From: CAYMZZ01 sp047600605
GTDB taxonomy: Bacteria > Bacteroidota > Bacteroidia > Chitinophagales > Chitinophagaceae
DNA: 64,000 bases
NCBI GenBank assembly: GCA_047600605.1
Contig: JASGKK010000001.1
Span: forward strand, 2,108,001 to 2,172,000
Direction: 5' to 3'
Under the pieces are notes generated by a model, which worked only from the letters and a program-made list of their open reading frames with translations, did no database searches and had not been told where the DNA came from. The stretch's first letter is position 1; every line of letters starts with the position of its first letter. Positions 27,401 through 35,564 of this stretch are shown here, piece after piece. The position numbers and the translations under genes were made by a program.

Positions 27401-27614
27401 TGAGACTGGGCACCTGCAATGAAAATTTACCCGCCTCATCGGTTACAGTGGCCTTATCGGCTCCCTGCAGCGAAACTGTTACGCCAGCAATGGGCGAGGC
27501 ATCGCTGGCCGACACAACTGTTCCTGACACGACAGATTGCGCCTCCAGTCCGAGGCAAAAAGCAAGCAGCCCCAGACCCAGCGAGAAGAATTTAGTAAGC
27601 AGTCGTTTTTTCAT
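24456..27614 (-). CDS. SusC/RagA-type TonB-dependent outer-membrane transporter
   Basis: The 1052-residue protein has a signal peptide, an N-terminal carboxypeptidase-regulatory-like domain (VVSGTVVSASDASPIAGVTV, residues about 28-110), a TonB-box region, and the SusC plug signature (GKVAGVFVSASATGPGGSS, then LYVVDGVPIDN). The C-terminal beta barrel ends SVGVNLSFSF with a terminal Phe. It imports the glycan fragments captured by SusD, using TonB. No anti-sigma factor, ECF sigma or hybrid sensor adjoins it, so how this pair is induced is not visible here. Confidence 0.95.
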   Translation of the reverse strand: MKKRLLTKFFSLGLGLLAFCLGLEAQSVVSGTVVSASDASPIAGVTVSLQGADKATVTDEAGKFSLQVPSLNGTLSFSHSSMKPQTENINGRTSLRVVMTADDKELTEVVVTAFGIERKRKALGYSAQVVNGSELTQARETNVANALKGKVAGVFVSASATGPGGSSYVNIRGASSFQGDNQPLYVVDGVPIDNQTVGAPDLGNARGTSRDYGDGIGNILPDDIDNITILKGPNGAALYGARGANGVVLITTKKGRAGQRATIDVNSNATWEKPNVLPQRQNSYGPGYNESINSWDLVTVNGQQVRRLPDWIPDLWGAKFDGQPISLLMWPSLGVIPYTGQGSDEVSKFYQTGSTFTNTIGISGGSDKVNYRVSASDLRNSSIFPTSTLNRQTVNARLGFQANNKLYVETRINYIRQGGKNRPGYGTDINTIAMSLNRFPAFLTMDMLKDYKTPAGQANNWTDGRPFNPYWVLNEFLSSDSRDRVNGYLLARYKIAPWLTFQARAGTDFYFDVRDSRIGVNTPTGSFNLRRGQVDNARIRVKEENADVLLTATKNLSSNLSSSFSVGANYLNRNQQQMTLQGNNLNVDGLYNIINAGVVVANDRLTRKRMNSVYFTGQLGWKNYFFLDFSGRNDWSSTLGVNNYSFFYPSVSGSFVFTDAFKLENTPLSFGKVRLSYAQAGKDASPYQTEIGYNLSTTSYNGQRFASILGTIPLVDLKNELTTSIEAGAELRFLKNRLGIDFTYYSSGTKNQILRVDIPAGTGFSSKLINAGEITNKGIELMVNATPVQSKNFTWDATINFSRNRSKVVELSPGINSLSLYSTAEMSIEARPGQPYGNIVGYAYKRTPDGDKWLTSDGRYQRETTTSVLGNIQPKFLGGINNSFNYKNFNLSFLINARVGGKIFSYSKLQQWSNGTGKGTENGDNLISDGMIQGTDGKFSPSTLVLGRQAYYTAMSYGNIGEEFVLDASYVALREIVVGYNIGRHLKNLKFLKSAKLSAVCRNVAYLYQNKEIKLMGANPEGGFGPFTVAQGFESTGVPNTRSVGVNLSFSF

Positions 27615-27645
27615 TTTAGATTACTTTTTTTAACAAGCGTGGACT

Positions 27646-27675
27646 AAAAGTAAATAAAAAGAATTTAAAAACAAT
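27646..27675 (-). promoter_or_regulatory. Probable susC promoter
   Basis: On the minus strand TACTTTTA (27653-27646) fits TAnnTTTG with one change, 32 bases before the start codon. ATTG (27675-27672) lies 18 bases upstream as a -33-like element. Confidence 0.45.
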
Positions 27676-28020
27676 AAAATTTTCATTTCCTTATTATTTT
27701 TTTCTAAAAATGCCTCATTACTGATCCCCGTGATGACCAGGGCCTTGGGCAGACAGGGAGCAACAGGTCAAAAGTCTGAAGTGTTACAATAGTTAATAAA
27801 CTACTATTAATCATATATTTATAAACAAATACAACCGCACTTTATTTCGCGTGTATGTCTATGCAGAGGGGTCTGAAAATGGTAGAAATCAATTGCAAAA
27901 AAAAGCTTTCGTTTCCCGTTAATAGCTCCAAAGGGGACAATAAGAGAGGTTCTGATCACCACATTTCACCGTATTTACACTTAGGAAAGTATTGATTAGT
28001 ATGGATAAAACGAGTAAAAA

Positions 28021-28071
28021 TAAGATTAAACAAAATTTATCGAAAGGTATTTATAATAATTATCTTTACAA
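28021..28071 (+). promoter_or_regulatory. Promoter block of the Gfo/Idh operon, nearly the same as at 2502
   Basis: TAAGATTAAACAAAA (28021 on) and TTATCTTTACAA (to about 28071) match the block before the SIS gene at almost the same spacing, with one base of length difference. TATCTTTA at 28061-28068 serves as the -7 box. The middle part (GAAAGG, then TTTA) is also shared. The copies lie 25 kb apart before different operons. Confidence 0.7.
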
Positions 28072-28141
28072 TAATAAGGAATAAAAAGAGGCCCTGCCCC
28101 TTCAGAGTCCTTTCTTCCTAATCACCTCTTACTCCATAAAC

Positions 28142-29347
28142 ATGAAACTCAAAACCCGAAGAAGTTTTCTCCGGCAAACCGCCCAGTTGACTGCAGCTGC
28201 CTGGGTGTACCCCTATATCACCCGCTACAACAATAGCCGTAGTGATGAGATCCGGATGGGCATTATTGGAATGGGTAGCCGGGGTACCGGTCTGGCTGTA
28301 TTAATGAAAAAGATACCAGGCCTGAAAGTAGTAGCCTGCTGCGACATCCTCACGGATCGTCTCGAAACAGGTATTCGCACCGGCGCACCCGGAGCAAAGG
28401 CCTATACAGATTACCGGAAACTACTCGATAATAAAGAAGTAGACGCTGTATTGATCGCTACGCCTCTTTTCCTTCATTTTCCGATGGCAAAGGAAGCATT
28501 GCAGGCGGGAAAGCATATATATCTTGAAAAATCGATGACCTATGACATACCGGAGGCCCTCGAACTAACCAGGCTGGTGCGTAATAGTCCATTGATTTTT
28601 CAACTGGGCTTTCAGTATCGTTATTACGGTCTTTACAAAAAGGTAAAAGAAATCATCCGGCAAAACTGGCTGGGAAAGATCACCCATATCGAAAGTCAGT
28701 ACAACCGCAACTCAGACTGGCGCAATCCCGTCACACGCCCAGATCAGGAAAAGATCATCAACTGGCGGATGTATAAGGAATTCTGTGGTGGTCCGCTTTC
28801 TGAGTTATGTGCACACCAGATAGATATGATACAGTTTCTGCTCGATGCCCGTCCGGAATCGGTAGTTGGTATGGGAGGTATTAATTACTGGAAAGATGGC
28901 CGTACCACCTATGACCACATCCGCACGATATACGAATATCCGGGTGGCATCAAATCAAGTGTAAGCTCTGTACTGAGCAATGCTTATAATGGATATAATA
29001 TTAAGCTATATGGCGACCGGGCTACAGTAGAGATTCAGCGTGAAGAAGCATTTATCTATGCCGAATCGCTCACCAATGAACGTGGTATAGTAGATGGGGT
29101 CACGGGCGCTACTATCAGTACAGCCACACAGGGCAAAGCACAAAAAATCGAATTTCTGCAACCGGGCGAAACACTGCTGGAGCCCACCACTTATGCACTC
29201 ACCGAGTTTCGCGACTGTATACTGCAAAACAAAAAACCTGCATCGGGCATCGACAACGGCAGAAGCAGTTCCATCGCTATTCATATGGGAAATATCGCTG
29301 CAGAAACCGGACAGATTCAGTACTGGAAAAAAGAATACGATCTCTAA
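28142..29347 (+). CDS. Tat-exported Gfo/Idh/MocA-family oxidoreductase
   Basis: The 401-residue protein has a twin-arginine signal (TRRSFLRQTAQ). A Rossmann domain follows (IRMGIIGMGSRGTG near residue 36-49, VVACCDI), then AGKHIYLEKSMTYD, where family members usually have EKP, and FCGGPLSELCAHQIDM with the probable catalytic His in the second domain. It may be an NAD(P)-dependent sugar dehydrogenase or, as in GH109, a hydrolase using bound NAD; export by Tat with cofactor fits either. It is first of a five-gene plus-strand operon and divergent from susC. Confidence 0.85.
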   Translation: MKLKTRRSFLRQTAQLTAAAWVYPYITRYNNSRSDEIRMGIIGMGSRGTGLAVLMKKIPGLKVVACCDILTDRLETGIRTGAPGAKAYTDYRKLLDNKEVDAVLIATPLFLHFPMAKEALQAGKHIYLEKSMTYDIPEALELTRLVRNSPLIFQLGFQYRYYGLYKKVKEIIRQNWLGKITHIESQYNRNSDWRNPVTRPDQEKIINWRMYKEFCGGPLSELCAHQIDMIQFLLDARPESVVGMGGINYWKDGRTTYDHIRTIYEYPGGIKSSVSSVLSNAYNGYNIKLYGDRATVEIQREEAFIYAESLTNERGIVDGVTGATISTATQGKAQKIEFLQPGETLLEPTTYALTEFRDCILQNKKPASGIDNGRSSSIAIHMGNIAAETGQIQYWKKEYDL

Positions 29348-29371
29348 CCATCATCTCCCTTAATTAATACC

Positions 29372-30592
29372 ATGTCTACACCTCCCAGGAAAAATGACAG
29401 GGGCAACTGGTTGCACCTGTTAGGACCCGGCATCATCACGGCTGCCATCGTATTTGGTCCCAGCAAGATCACCATCACGTCGAAGATGGGGGCCAGCTAT
29501 GGCTATCAGTTGATCTGGCTGGTAGTGATCGCTATTGCCTTCATGCTGGTTTTTACCGAAATGGCCACCCGTATTGCGTATGCCCGCGACGAATCGGCAC
29601 TACAGCTGATGCGCAACAAATGGGGTAACGCCCTTCCGCTTATTGTTGGCAGCGGCATCTTTCTCGTCACCACCTCCTTCCAGGCAGGCAATGCCATTGG
29701 CGTAGGCATTGCTATTGGGGGGCTCACCGATACTCCTTCCTGGATCTGGATAGCGCTGTTTACAGCGGTTGCTATCAGCATGCTTTTTTTCCGGGGCTTT
29801 TACCGTATCCTGGAAAAATGGATGATCGGGTTAGTGATACTGATGCTGATTTCTTTCCTGGTTACTCTTTTTATCAGCCGTCCTTCGCCGGTATCTATTG
29901 CCAAAGGGTTGTTGCCCACAGCATCTCCCGGTTCACTGGGCCTGATCATTGCCTTTATGGCCAGCTGTTTTTCTATTGTAGCTGCTTTTTATCAGACCTA
30001 CCTGGTACAGGAACGGCGACGCAACCAGCAGGGCAATGCTGCACGATCTGTACGTGAGAGCCGGCCAGGCATCATCCTGCTCGGATTGCTGGTATTGATC
30101 GTAATGATTGCGGCTGCGGCAGTTTTACATCGTACAGGTCAGCCCGTGCTGACGGCCATGGATATGGCCCGCGCCCTGGAACCTCTCTTTGGAAAAAGTG
30201 CGTCCTGGTTATTTCTGCTGGGACTTTTCGGCGCCTCCTTCTCCTCGCTGATCGGAAATGCAACGGTAGGCGGTTCGCTGATGAACGATGCATGGAACCG
30301 CAGCAGCCGTCTTGACGATTCACGAGCACGTATTCTTATTGCCCTGGTAATGATTATTGGTGCTGTGATCGCTATCAGCTTTGGCAAAATACCCCTACAG
30401 GCCATCGTGCTGGCACAAAGCGTAACCATCTTCATCGTTCCTGTTATCGGCACTGCACTCTTTCTGCTGGCCAATGACCGCAACATAATGGGATCGCTCC
30501 GCAATAACCGGTTTCAACAGATCATGGGCATTGCAGGCTTGTTGCTGCTGGCAACACTGGCTGTTATCAACGCATTTCAACTCTTCACATAA
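29372..30592 (+). CDS. Nramp-related membrane transporter lacking the metal-site motif
   Basis: The 406-residue protein has about 11 membrane helices and resembles the Nramp family (start LGPGIITAAIVFGPSKITIT). In true Nramp metal carriers the first helix reads DPGN; here Gly29-Pro30-Ser31-Lys32 stands there, so Asp and Asn that bind metal are gone. The MPH motif expected in helix 6 is also absent (the region reads IVAAFYQTYLVQ). It sits between a Gfo/Idh gene and an SDR epimerase gene, 24 and 12 bp away. I infer transport of an organic solute, such as a sugar acid, not Mn or Fe. Confidence 0.75.
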   Translation: MSTPPRKNDRGNWLHLLGPGIITAAIVFGPSKITITSKMGASYGYQLIWLVVIAIAFMLVFTEMATRIAYARDESALQLMRNKWGNALPLIVGSGIFLVTTSFQAGNAIGVGIAIGGLTDTPSWIWIALFTAVAISMLFFRGFYRILEKWMIGLVILMLISFLVTLFISRPSPVSIAKGLLPTASPGSLGLIIAFMASCFSIVAAFYQTYLVQERRRNQQGNAARSVRESRPGIILLGLLVLIVMIAAAAVLHRTGQPVLTAMDMARALEPLFGKSASWLFLLGLFGASFSSLIGNATVGGSLMNDAWNRSSRLDDSRARILIALVMIIGAVIAISFGKIPLQAIVLAQSVTIFIVPVIGTALFLLANDRNIMGSLRNNRFQQIMGIAGLLLLATLAVINAFQLFT

Positions 30593-30604
30593 TTACTTTA
30601 AATC

Positions 30605-31621
30605 ATGACAGAAACGGAAAAACTATATCAGCAATTACTGGAACCCAGCAATGCATTGCTGCAAGACATGAATACACTGGATGGCGATATCATGATACTG
30701 GGTGCCGGTGGCAAAATGGGTCCGGATCTGGCTGTACTGGCTCAGCGGGCCAGTCAGCTTACGGGGAAACATCGCCGCATACTCGCCGTGTCCCGATTCA
30801 CGGATCGCGATGTCGTAAATCGCCTCGAAGCAGCAGGTGTAACGGTGATACAGGCCGACCTCCTCGACCGCAAACAATTAAATGCATTGCCACTGGCCCC
30901 TAACCTGCTCTACCTGGCAGGTACAAAATTTGGCACTACAGGACGTGAACATTTTACCTGGGCCATGAACAGTTTTTTACCGGGTCTGGTAGCAGAAAAA
31001 TTCCATGCTTCCCGTATCGTGGCTTTCTCTACGGGAAATGTTTATCCGCTGGTACCTGTATTCTCTGGTGGTGCGACGGAAAACGATACGCCCGGTCCTG
31101 TGGGAGAATATGCTCAGTCCTGTCTGGGACGCGAACGCATTTTTCAGTATATGTCTGAATTGCACCAGACTCCGTTATTGATCTACCGGCTCAACTATGC
31201 CAACGATGCAGGTTATGGTGTACTGCTGGAAATTGCGCGCATGGTATGGGAGGAAAGGGAAATCAATCTAAGCATGGGGCATATCAATGCCATCTGGCAG
31301 GGCGATGCCAACGAGATGGCTTTACGTTGTCTCCTGCATTGCGATTACCCGGCCAAAATTCTCAACATCACTGGTCCGGAAGTAATTGCCGTACGAAAAG
31401 CGGCTGATTTCTTTGCCCGAATCATGAACAAAGCACCCCGATTTACCGGTGTTGAACAGGATACTGCCCTGCTCAGCAATGCTGCGCATAGCTTCCAACT
31501 CTTCGGCTATCCGCTTACGCCACTTCATCGTATGATGGAGTTGCAGGCAAGATGGCTCATGGAAGGTGGTCGCCTCAAAAACAAACCCACACATTTTCAG
31601 GAACGTTCAGGAAAATATTAA
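30605..31621 (+). CDS. NAD-dependent epimerase/dehydratase-like protein (SDR)
   Basis: The 338-residue protein has an N-terminal Rossmann motif MILGAGGKMGPDL (about 30-42), later ADLLD and the SDR serine region VAFSTGNVYPLV (about 139-150). The catalytic tyrosine appears as Tyr169, but the usual YxxxK reads YAQSC, with Cys173 in place of Lys. The C-terminal part keeps the extended-SDR pattern (ILNITGPEVIAVRKAADFF). The missing Lys means altered chemistry or only a binding role. It is in an operon with an Nramp-like permease and a DapA-family enzyme, so a sugar-acid substrate is likely. Confidence 0.8.
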   Translation: MTETEKLYQQLLEPSNALLQDMNTLDGDIMILGAGGKMGPDLAVLAQRASQLTGKHRRILAVSRFTDRDVVNRLEAAGVTVIQADLLDRKQLNALPLAPNLLYLAGTKFGTTGREHFTWAMNSFLPGLVAEKFHASRIVAFSTGNVYPLVPVFSGGATENDTPGPVGEYAQSCLGRERIFQYMSELHQTPLLIYRLNYANDAGYGVLLEIARMVWEEREINLSMGHINAIWQGDANEMALRCLLHCDYPAKILNITGPEVIAVRKAADFFARIMNKAPRFTGVEQDTALLSNAAHSFQLFGYPLTPLHRMMELQARWLMEGGRLKNKPTHFQERSGKY

Positions 31622-31625
31622 TACC

Positions 31626-32696
31626 ATGTCATCATTTGCTCAATTATCCCCCGTCATTCACCAGCAATTGCTCAAAGGCGTTGTCATTCCCGCACATCCG
31701 CTGACACTCAATGCAGATGGAACAATGAATGAAGCAGCGCAACGTCGCCTTACGCGGTATTATATGGCTGCAGGCGCTGGCGGTGTAGCCGTAGGTGTAC
31801 ACACCACGCAATTTGAAATACGTCAGCCTCAGCATAATCTCTATGCACGCGTACTGCAATTGGCCGCCGAAGAAGCTGATAAGGCCGGCAATCCGCTTTT
31901 TATCAAAATAGCCGGAATCTGCGGGCCCACTACGCAGGCTATTGAAGAGGCCGCACTGGCATTACAAACAGGTTATCACCTGGGCCTGTTGAGTCTCGGC
32001 GGACTCAGTAATTACACAGAAGCTGAATTGCTGCTACATGTGGCAGCAATCGCACGCATCATTCCTGTCTTTGGATTTTATCTGCAGCCTGCAGTCGGTG
32101 GTCGTCTTCTTTCTTATGATTTCTGGCGTAGGATGGCCGACATTCCGGGGGTATACGCCATCAAAATAGCGGCCTTCAACCGTTATCAGACAATCGATGT
32201 GGTGCGGGCCGTAATCGAATCAGATCGCCGAAATGAAATTGCGCTTTATACAGGCAATGATGACAATATTGTCGCCGACCTGCTGACGCCTTACCGCTTT
32301 GACGTAAACGGGCAGACCATTGAAAAATATTTTACGGGAGGGTTATTGGGGCACTGGGCTGTATGGACAAAAACCGCTGTTACACTGCTGGAAAGAATTC
32401 AACAAACTCGTGGCAAAAAAAATGCAGACTATACGGAACTGTTACAGACGGGCATTACTGTCACCGATATGAATGCAGCGCTGTTTGATGTTACGCATCA
32501 GTTTCATGGCTGTATTGCCGGTATTCATCAGGTATTGTATGAGCAGGGCTTACTCCCCTCAATCAGGTGCCTGAACCCAGCCGAAACACTTTCTCCGGGC
32601 CAACTGGAAGAGCTGAACAGGGTCAGAAAAGCATATCCTGAATGGATCGATGACGATTTTGTCCATACTTTTATCGGGGCAGACACTAACCTGTAG
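31626..32696 (+). CDS. DapA/NanA-family aldolase or dehydratase
   Basis: ATG 31626 lies 4 bases after the upstream stop and starts a 356-residue protein; the longer frame from 31566 overlaps the SDR gene. It is a class I aldolase-type barrel of the dihydrodipicolinate synthase family. Tyr152 (FGFYLQPAV) and Lys180 (GVYAIKIAAF), the Schiff-base lysine, are 28 apart as in DapA (Tyr133/Lys161). Thr60-Thr61 also match. The protein is about 60 residues longer than DapA. In this operon it more likely splits or dehydrates a keto-deoxy sugar acid than makes lysine. Confidence 0.85.
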   Translation: MSSFAQLSPVIHQQLLKGVVIPAHPLTLNADGTMNEAAQRRLTRYYMAAGAGGVAVGVHTTQFEIRQPQHNLYARVLQLAAEEADKAGNPLFIKIAGICGPTTQAIEEAALALQTGYHLGLLSLGGLSNYTEAELLLHVAAIARIIPVFGFYLQPAVGGRLLSYDFWRRMADIPGVYAIKIAAFNRYQTIDVVRAVIESDRRNEIALYTGNDDNIVADLLTPYRFDVNGQTIEKYFTGGLLGHWAVWTKTAVTLLERIQQTRGKKNADYTELLQTGITVTDMNAALFDVTHQFHGCIAGIHQVLYEQGLLPSIRCLNPAETLSPGQLEELNRVRKAYPEWIDDDFVHTFIGADTNL

Positions 32697-32721
32697 TGTA
32701 AATAGCCCTCACTCATCAGGT

Positions 32722-33915
32722 ATGGATCAATCCGTTACTAAAGAATATTTACAAAATCTATCGCAGCAGTGGAGCAGCGATACTATCCGGCTGCGCAGGC
32801 AGCTGCATGCTGCTCCGGAATTGTCCTTCCAGGAAAAGAAAACAGCTGCATTTATACAGTCCCGCCTTACCGGCTGGGGTATAACCTGGAAAAGTATGGC
32901 CGGCACAGGCGTAGTGGCGCTTATACAGGGCGAAGGAAATAGCAAGAATTGTATTGCACTCCGTGCAGATATAGATGCACTGCCCATCCTGGAAGATAGC
33001 AGCCAACCCTATGTCTCACAACATCCCGGTGTCATGCATGCCTGTGGCCATGATTCGCATACGGCTTCTTTACTGACTGCCGCCCGCATACTACAGCATT
33101 GCCGGTCGCAATTTGGCGGAACGATTAAACTCATTTTTCAACCAGGCGAAGAAGTATTACCCGGGGGCGCCAGCCTGCTGATCAATGAAGGAGTGCTGGA
33201 AAACCCCAGACCCGATTGTATTCTCGCGCTGCACGTGCAACCTCAACTGCAGGCAGGCCGTATTGCATTGCGTGGTGGCGCACATATGGCATCAATGGAT
33301 GAGCTTCGGTTTATCATTCGGGGAAAAGGCGGACATGCGGCACAACCGCATACACTTATTGACCCTGTATATACGGCAGCCCAGCTTATCATTGCATTGC
33401 AGCAGGTGGTAAGCCGCAAAGCCAATCCAGCCTCGCCCACCGTTTTATCTATTGGCCGTATAGTAGCTGATGGCGCTATCAACATCATACCACACGAAGT
33501 AACATTGGAAGGCACCTTACGCTGCTTTGATGAAAACTGGCGGCGGCAGGCACATGAATGGATCAGGCAAACGGCGACGGCTATTGCCGCTGCCAGTGGC
33601 GCCACTTGTGAAACAATTATCCGGCTGGGCTATCCGGTATTGAATAATGATATTGCTGTAACCAACAAGGTAAGATTGCTGGCAGGTGAGTTTTTAGGAA
33701 AAGGGCAGGTAGAAGATGCCCCGGTTTGGATGGCAGCAGAAGATTTTGCCAGCTATGCGCAACAAATACCGGGTTGCTTTTATTTACTGGGAGTAAGAAA
33801 TGAAACAAAAGGGATCACCGCCGGCCTGCATACACCTCAATTCGATCTGGATGAAGATGTACTGCATTTTTCGCCCGGTTTAATGGCCTGGCTGGCATTG
33901 GGTATGTTGAAATAA
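32722..33915 (+). CDS. M20-family amidohydrolase/peptidase
   Basis: ATG 32722 gives a 397-residue protein; an upstream frame from 32650 overlaps the previous gene. The two-metal site shows in LRADIDALPI, VMHACGHDSHTASLL and FQPGEEVLPGGASLL, with a further acidic residue in MAAEDFASY and His in GLHTPQFDLDED. These fit the IAA-amino-acid hydrolase/N-acyl-amino-acid amidohydrolase group. It is the last gene of the plus-strand operon, 25 bp after the DapA-like gene. The acyl substrate is unknown; it could remove an N-acyl group from an amino sugar or amino acid of the pathway. Confidence 0.87.
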   Translation: MDQSVTKEYLQNLSQQWSSDTIRLRRQLHAAPELSFQEKKTAAFIQSRLTGWGITWKSMAGTGVVALIQGEGNSKNCIALRADIDALPILEDSSQPYVSQHPGVMHACGHDSHTASLLTAARILQHCRSQFGGTIKLIFQPGEEVLPGGASLLINEGVLENPRPDCILALHVQPQLQAGRIALRGGAHMASMDELRFIIRGKGGHAAQPHTLIDPVYTAAQLIIALQQVVSRKANPASPTVLSIGRIVADGAINIIPHEVTLEGTLRCFDENWRRQAHEWIRQTATAIAAASGATCETIIRLGYPVLNNDIAVTNKVRLLAGEFLGKGQVEDAPVWMAAEDFASYAQQIPGCFYLLGVRNETKGITAGLHTPQFDLDEDVLHFSPGLMAWLALGMLK

Positions 33916-33957
33916 AAAAAATAACCCTGAGTGCTATTGAAGGCAAACAGGGTTATT
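33913..33957 (-). terminator. Terminator between the M20 and aldehyde dehydrogenase genes
   Basis: AATAACCCTG (33920-33929) pairs exactly with CAGGGTTATT (33948-33957), loop 18 bases. On the minus strand a T-run follows, so it should end the lysine operon transcript. For the plus strand no T-tract follows. Confidence 0.7.
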
Positions 33958-34003
33958 GCTGCTGAAGAAAAACGATCCGGAAAACGACTGTTTTTTATTT
34001 TGC

Positions 34004-35536
34004 TCAGGAAACGGAAAAAACGATACCCTGAGCCAGTGGCAGTTCGGTACCAAAGTTGATCGCATTGGTTTGCCGGCGCATATAAGCCTTCCAGGCATCA
34101 GATCCTGACTCACGCCCTCCACCGGTTTCCTTTTCACCCCCAAAGGCACCACCAATTTCTGCACCCGATGTGCCGGTATTGACATTGGCAATCCCACAAT
34201 CAGAGCCAGCGGCTGACAGAAAGGTTTCCACTTCGCGCAGGTGCAGCGACATGATAGAAGAAGACAAACCCTGCGGTACCGCATTCTGCAGTGTAATCGC
34301 CTGCTGCAAATCGCGATAAGTCATTACATATAAAATAGGGGCAAACGTTTCTTCGTGTACAACAGGTGCCTGTTCTGCCATACGCAGCACGCAGGGTTTT
34401 ACATAACAACCACTTTCATAACCGGCGCCCGATAAGATGCCGCCTTCAACCCATACTTCTGCACCCTGCTCTGTTGCTTTGCATAATGCCTTTTCATAAT
34501 CTTTTACTGCAGCCTGATCAATCAACGGTCCCAGGTGATTGGATTTCTGGAGCGGGTCACCTATCCGCAATTGGGCATAAGCGGTCTGCAGACGTGCTTT
34601 GACTTCTGCTTCTATCGATTCGTGTACGATCAACCGTCGTGTAGAGGTGCAGCGCTGACCTGCTGTACCAATTGCACCAAATACAATAGCTGCTATGGCC
34701 TGGTCGATGTCTGCGTGCTGCGAAAGAATGACAGCATTGTTACCACCCAGTTCCAGCAGCGAGCGGCCCAGCCTGTTTGCAACGGCCGTTGCTATTTGTC
34801 GTCCCATAGGTACAGAGCCTGTGGCGGAGATAAGCGGCACCCGTCTGTCTTCTACCAGCTGATGGGCAATTATGCGGTTGCTAACCAGTAAACTGCTCAC
34901 TCCTTCCGGAACATTATTGCTGTGTAAAACATCTGCCACTATCTGCTGGCAGGCCACTGCAGTCAGCGGGGTTTTAGAAGAGGGTTTCCATACGCACACA
35001 TTGCCACAGACCCAGGCCAATGCGCTATTCCAGGCCCACACAGCAGCCGGGAAATTGAACGCTGTAATAATGCCCACGACGCCCAACGGATGATACTGCT
35101 CACGCAATTGATGAAGCGGTCTTTCCGATGGCATCACCAGGCCATAGAGCTGGCGTGAAAGCCCAACGGCGAAGTCGCAGATATCAATCACCTCCTGCAC
35201 CTCACCCTTACCTTCCTGCAAACTTTTGCCCATTTCCCAGCTGATCAATGCGCCCAATGATTCCTTGTATTGCCGAAATGCGTTCCCAATCTGGCGTACT
35301 ATTTCACCACGCTGCGGAGCAGGTACCTGGCACCATTTCCGAAAGGCATGCGTGGCTTCATTCATTACCCATGTATAATCATCCTCACTGGCTGTTGCCA
35401 CCCGCCCCAACAGGCGGCCATCGATCGGTGAATAACTTTCTATAAAATGTGCAGGCCTATGCCATTGCATACCGGTACTCACACCGGGATTATCCTGTTG
35501 CAATCCTGGCAGCTGATCCAATATTGTTGTTTGCAT
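34004..35536 (-). CDS. ALDH7-family aldehyde dehydrogenase (probable aminoadipate-semialdehyde dehydrogenase)
   Basis: The 510-residue protein is an intact aldehyde dehydrogenase. It shows AFNFPAAVWAWNSALAWVCGN, ATGSVPMGRQIA, the general base Glu262 in LLELGGNNAV, and the nucleophile Cys296 in TAGQRCTSTRRL. The stretch GSDAWKAYMRRQTNAINF near the end is typical of ALDH7 (antiquitin/AASADH). It would oxidise 2-aminoadipate-6-semialdehyde to 2-aminoadipate. The adjacent saccharopine-dehydrogenase-like and DUF1338 genes support lysine breakdown. Confidence 0.9.
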   Translation of the reverse strand: MQTTILDQLPGLQQDNPGVSTGMQWHRPAHFIESYSPIDGRLLGRVATASEDDYTWVMNEATHAFRKWCQVPAPQRGEIVRQIGNAFRQYKESLGALISWEMGKSLQEGKGEVQEVIDICDFAVGLSRQLYGLVMPSERPLHQLREQYHPLGVVGIITAFNFPAAVWAWNSALAWVCGNVCVWKPSSKTPLTAVACQQIVADVLHSNNVPEGVSSLLVSNRIIAHQLVEDRRVPLISATGSVPMGRQIATAVANRLGRSLLELGGNNAVILSQHADIDQAIAAIVFGAIGTAGQRCTSTRRLIVHESIEAEVKARLQTAYAQLRIGDPLQKSNHLGPLIDQAAVKDYEKALCKATEQGAEVWVEGGILSGAGYESGCYVKPCVLRMAEQAPVVHEETFAPILYVMTYRDLQQAITLQNAVPQGLSSSIMSLHLREVETFLSAAGSDCGIANVNTGTSGAEIGGAFGGEKETGGGRESGSDAWKAYMRRQTNAINFGTELPLAQGIVFSVS

Positions 35537-35564
35537 AACTAAGTAATGAAGAAAATGAAACCTG

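Larger units (their letters stand above)
27615..28141. other. Divergent intergenic region between susC and the Gfo/Idh operon
   Basis: This 527-bp AT-rich region carries no convincing ORF. It holds the probable susC promoter near 27646-27675 and the promoter block at 28021-28071. The part from about 27700 to 27960 shows nothing I can assign. Confidence 0.6.

Noticed and set aside
29372..30592. Annotating the Nramp-like gene as a Mn/Fe transporter
   Set aside because: The DPGN and MPH motifs required for metal binding are absent and the neighbours are sugar-acid enzymes.
31626..32696. DapA-family gene as lysine biosynthesis dapA linked to the nearby lysine catabolic genes
   Set aside because: It lies in a different operon on the other strand, is about 60 residues too long, and its neighbours are sugar-type enzymes.
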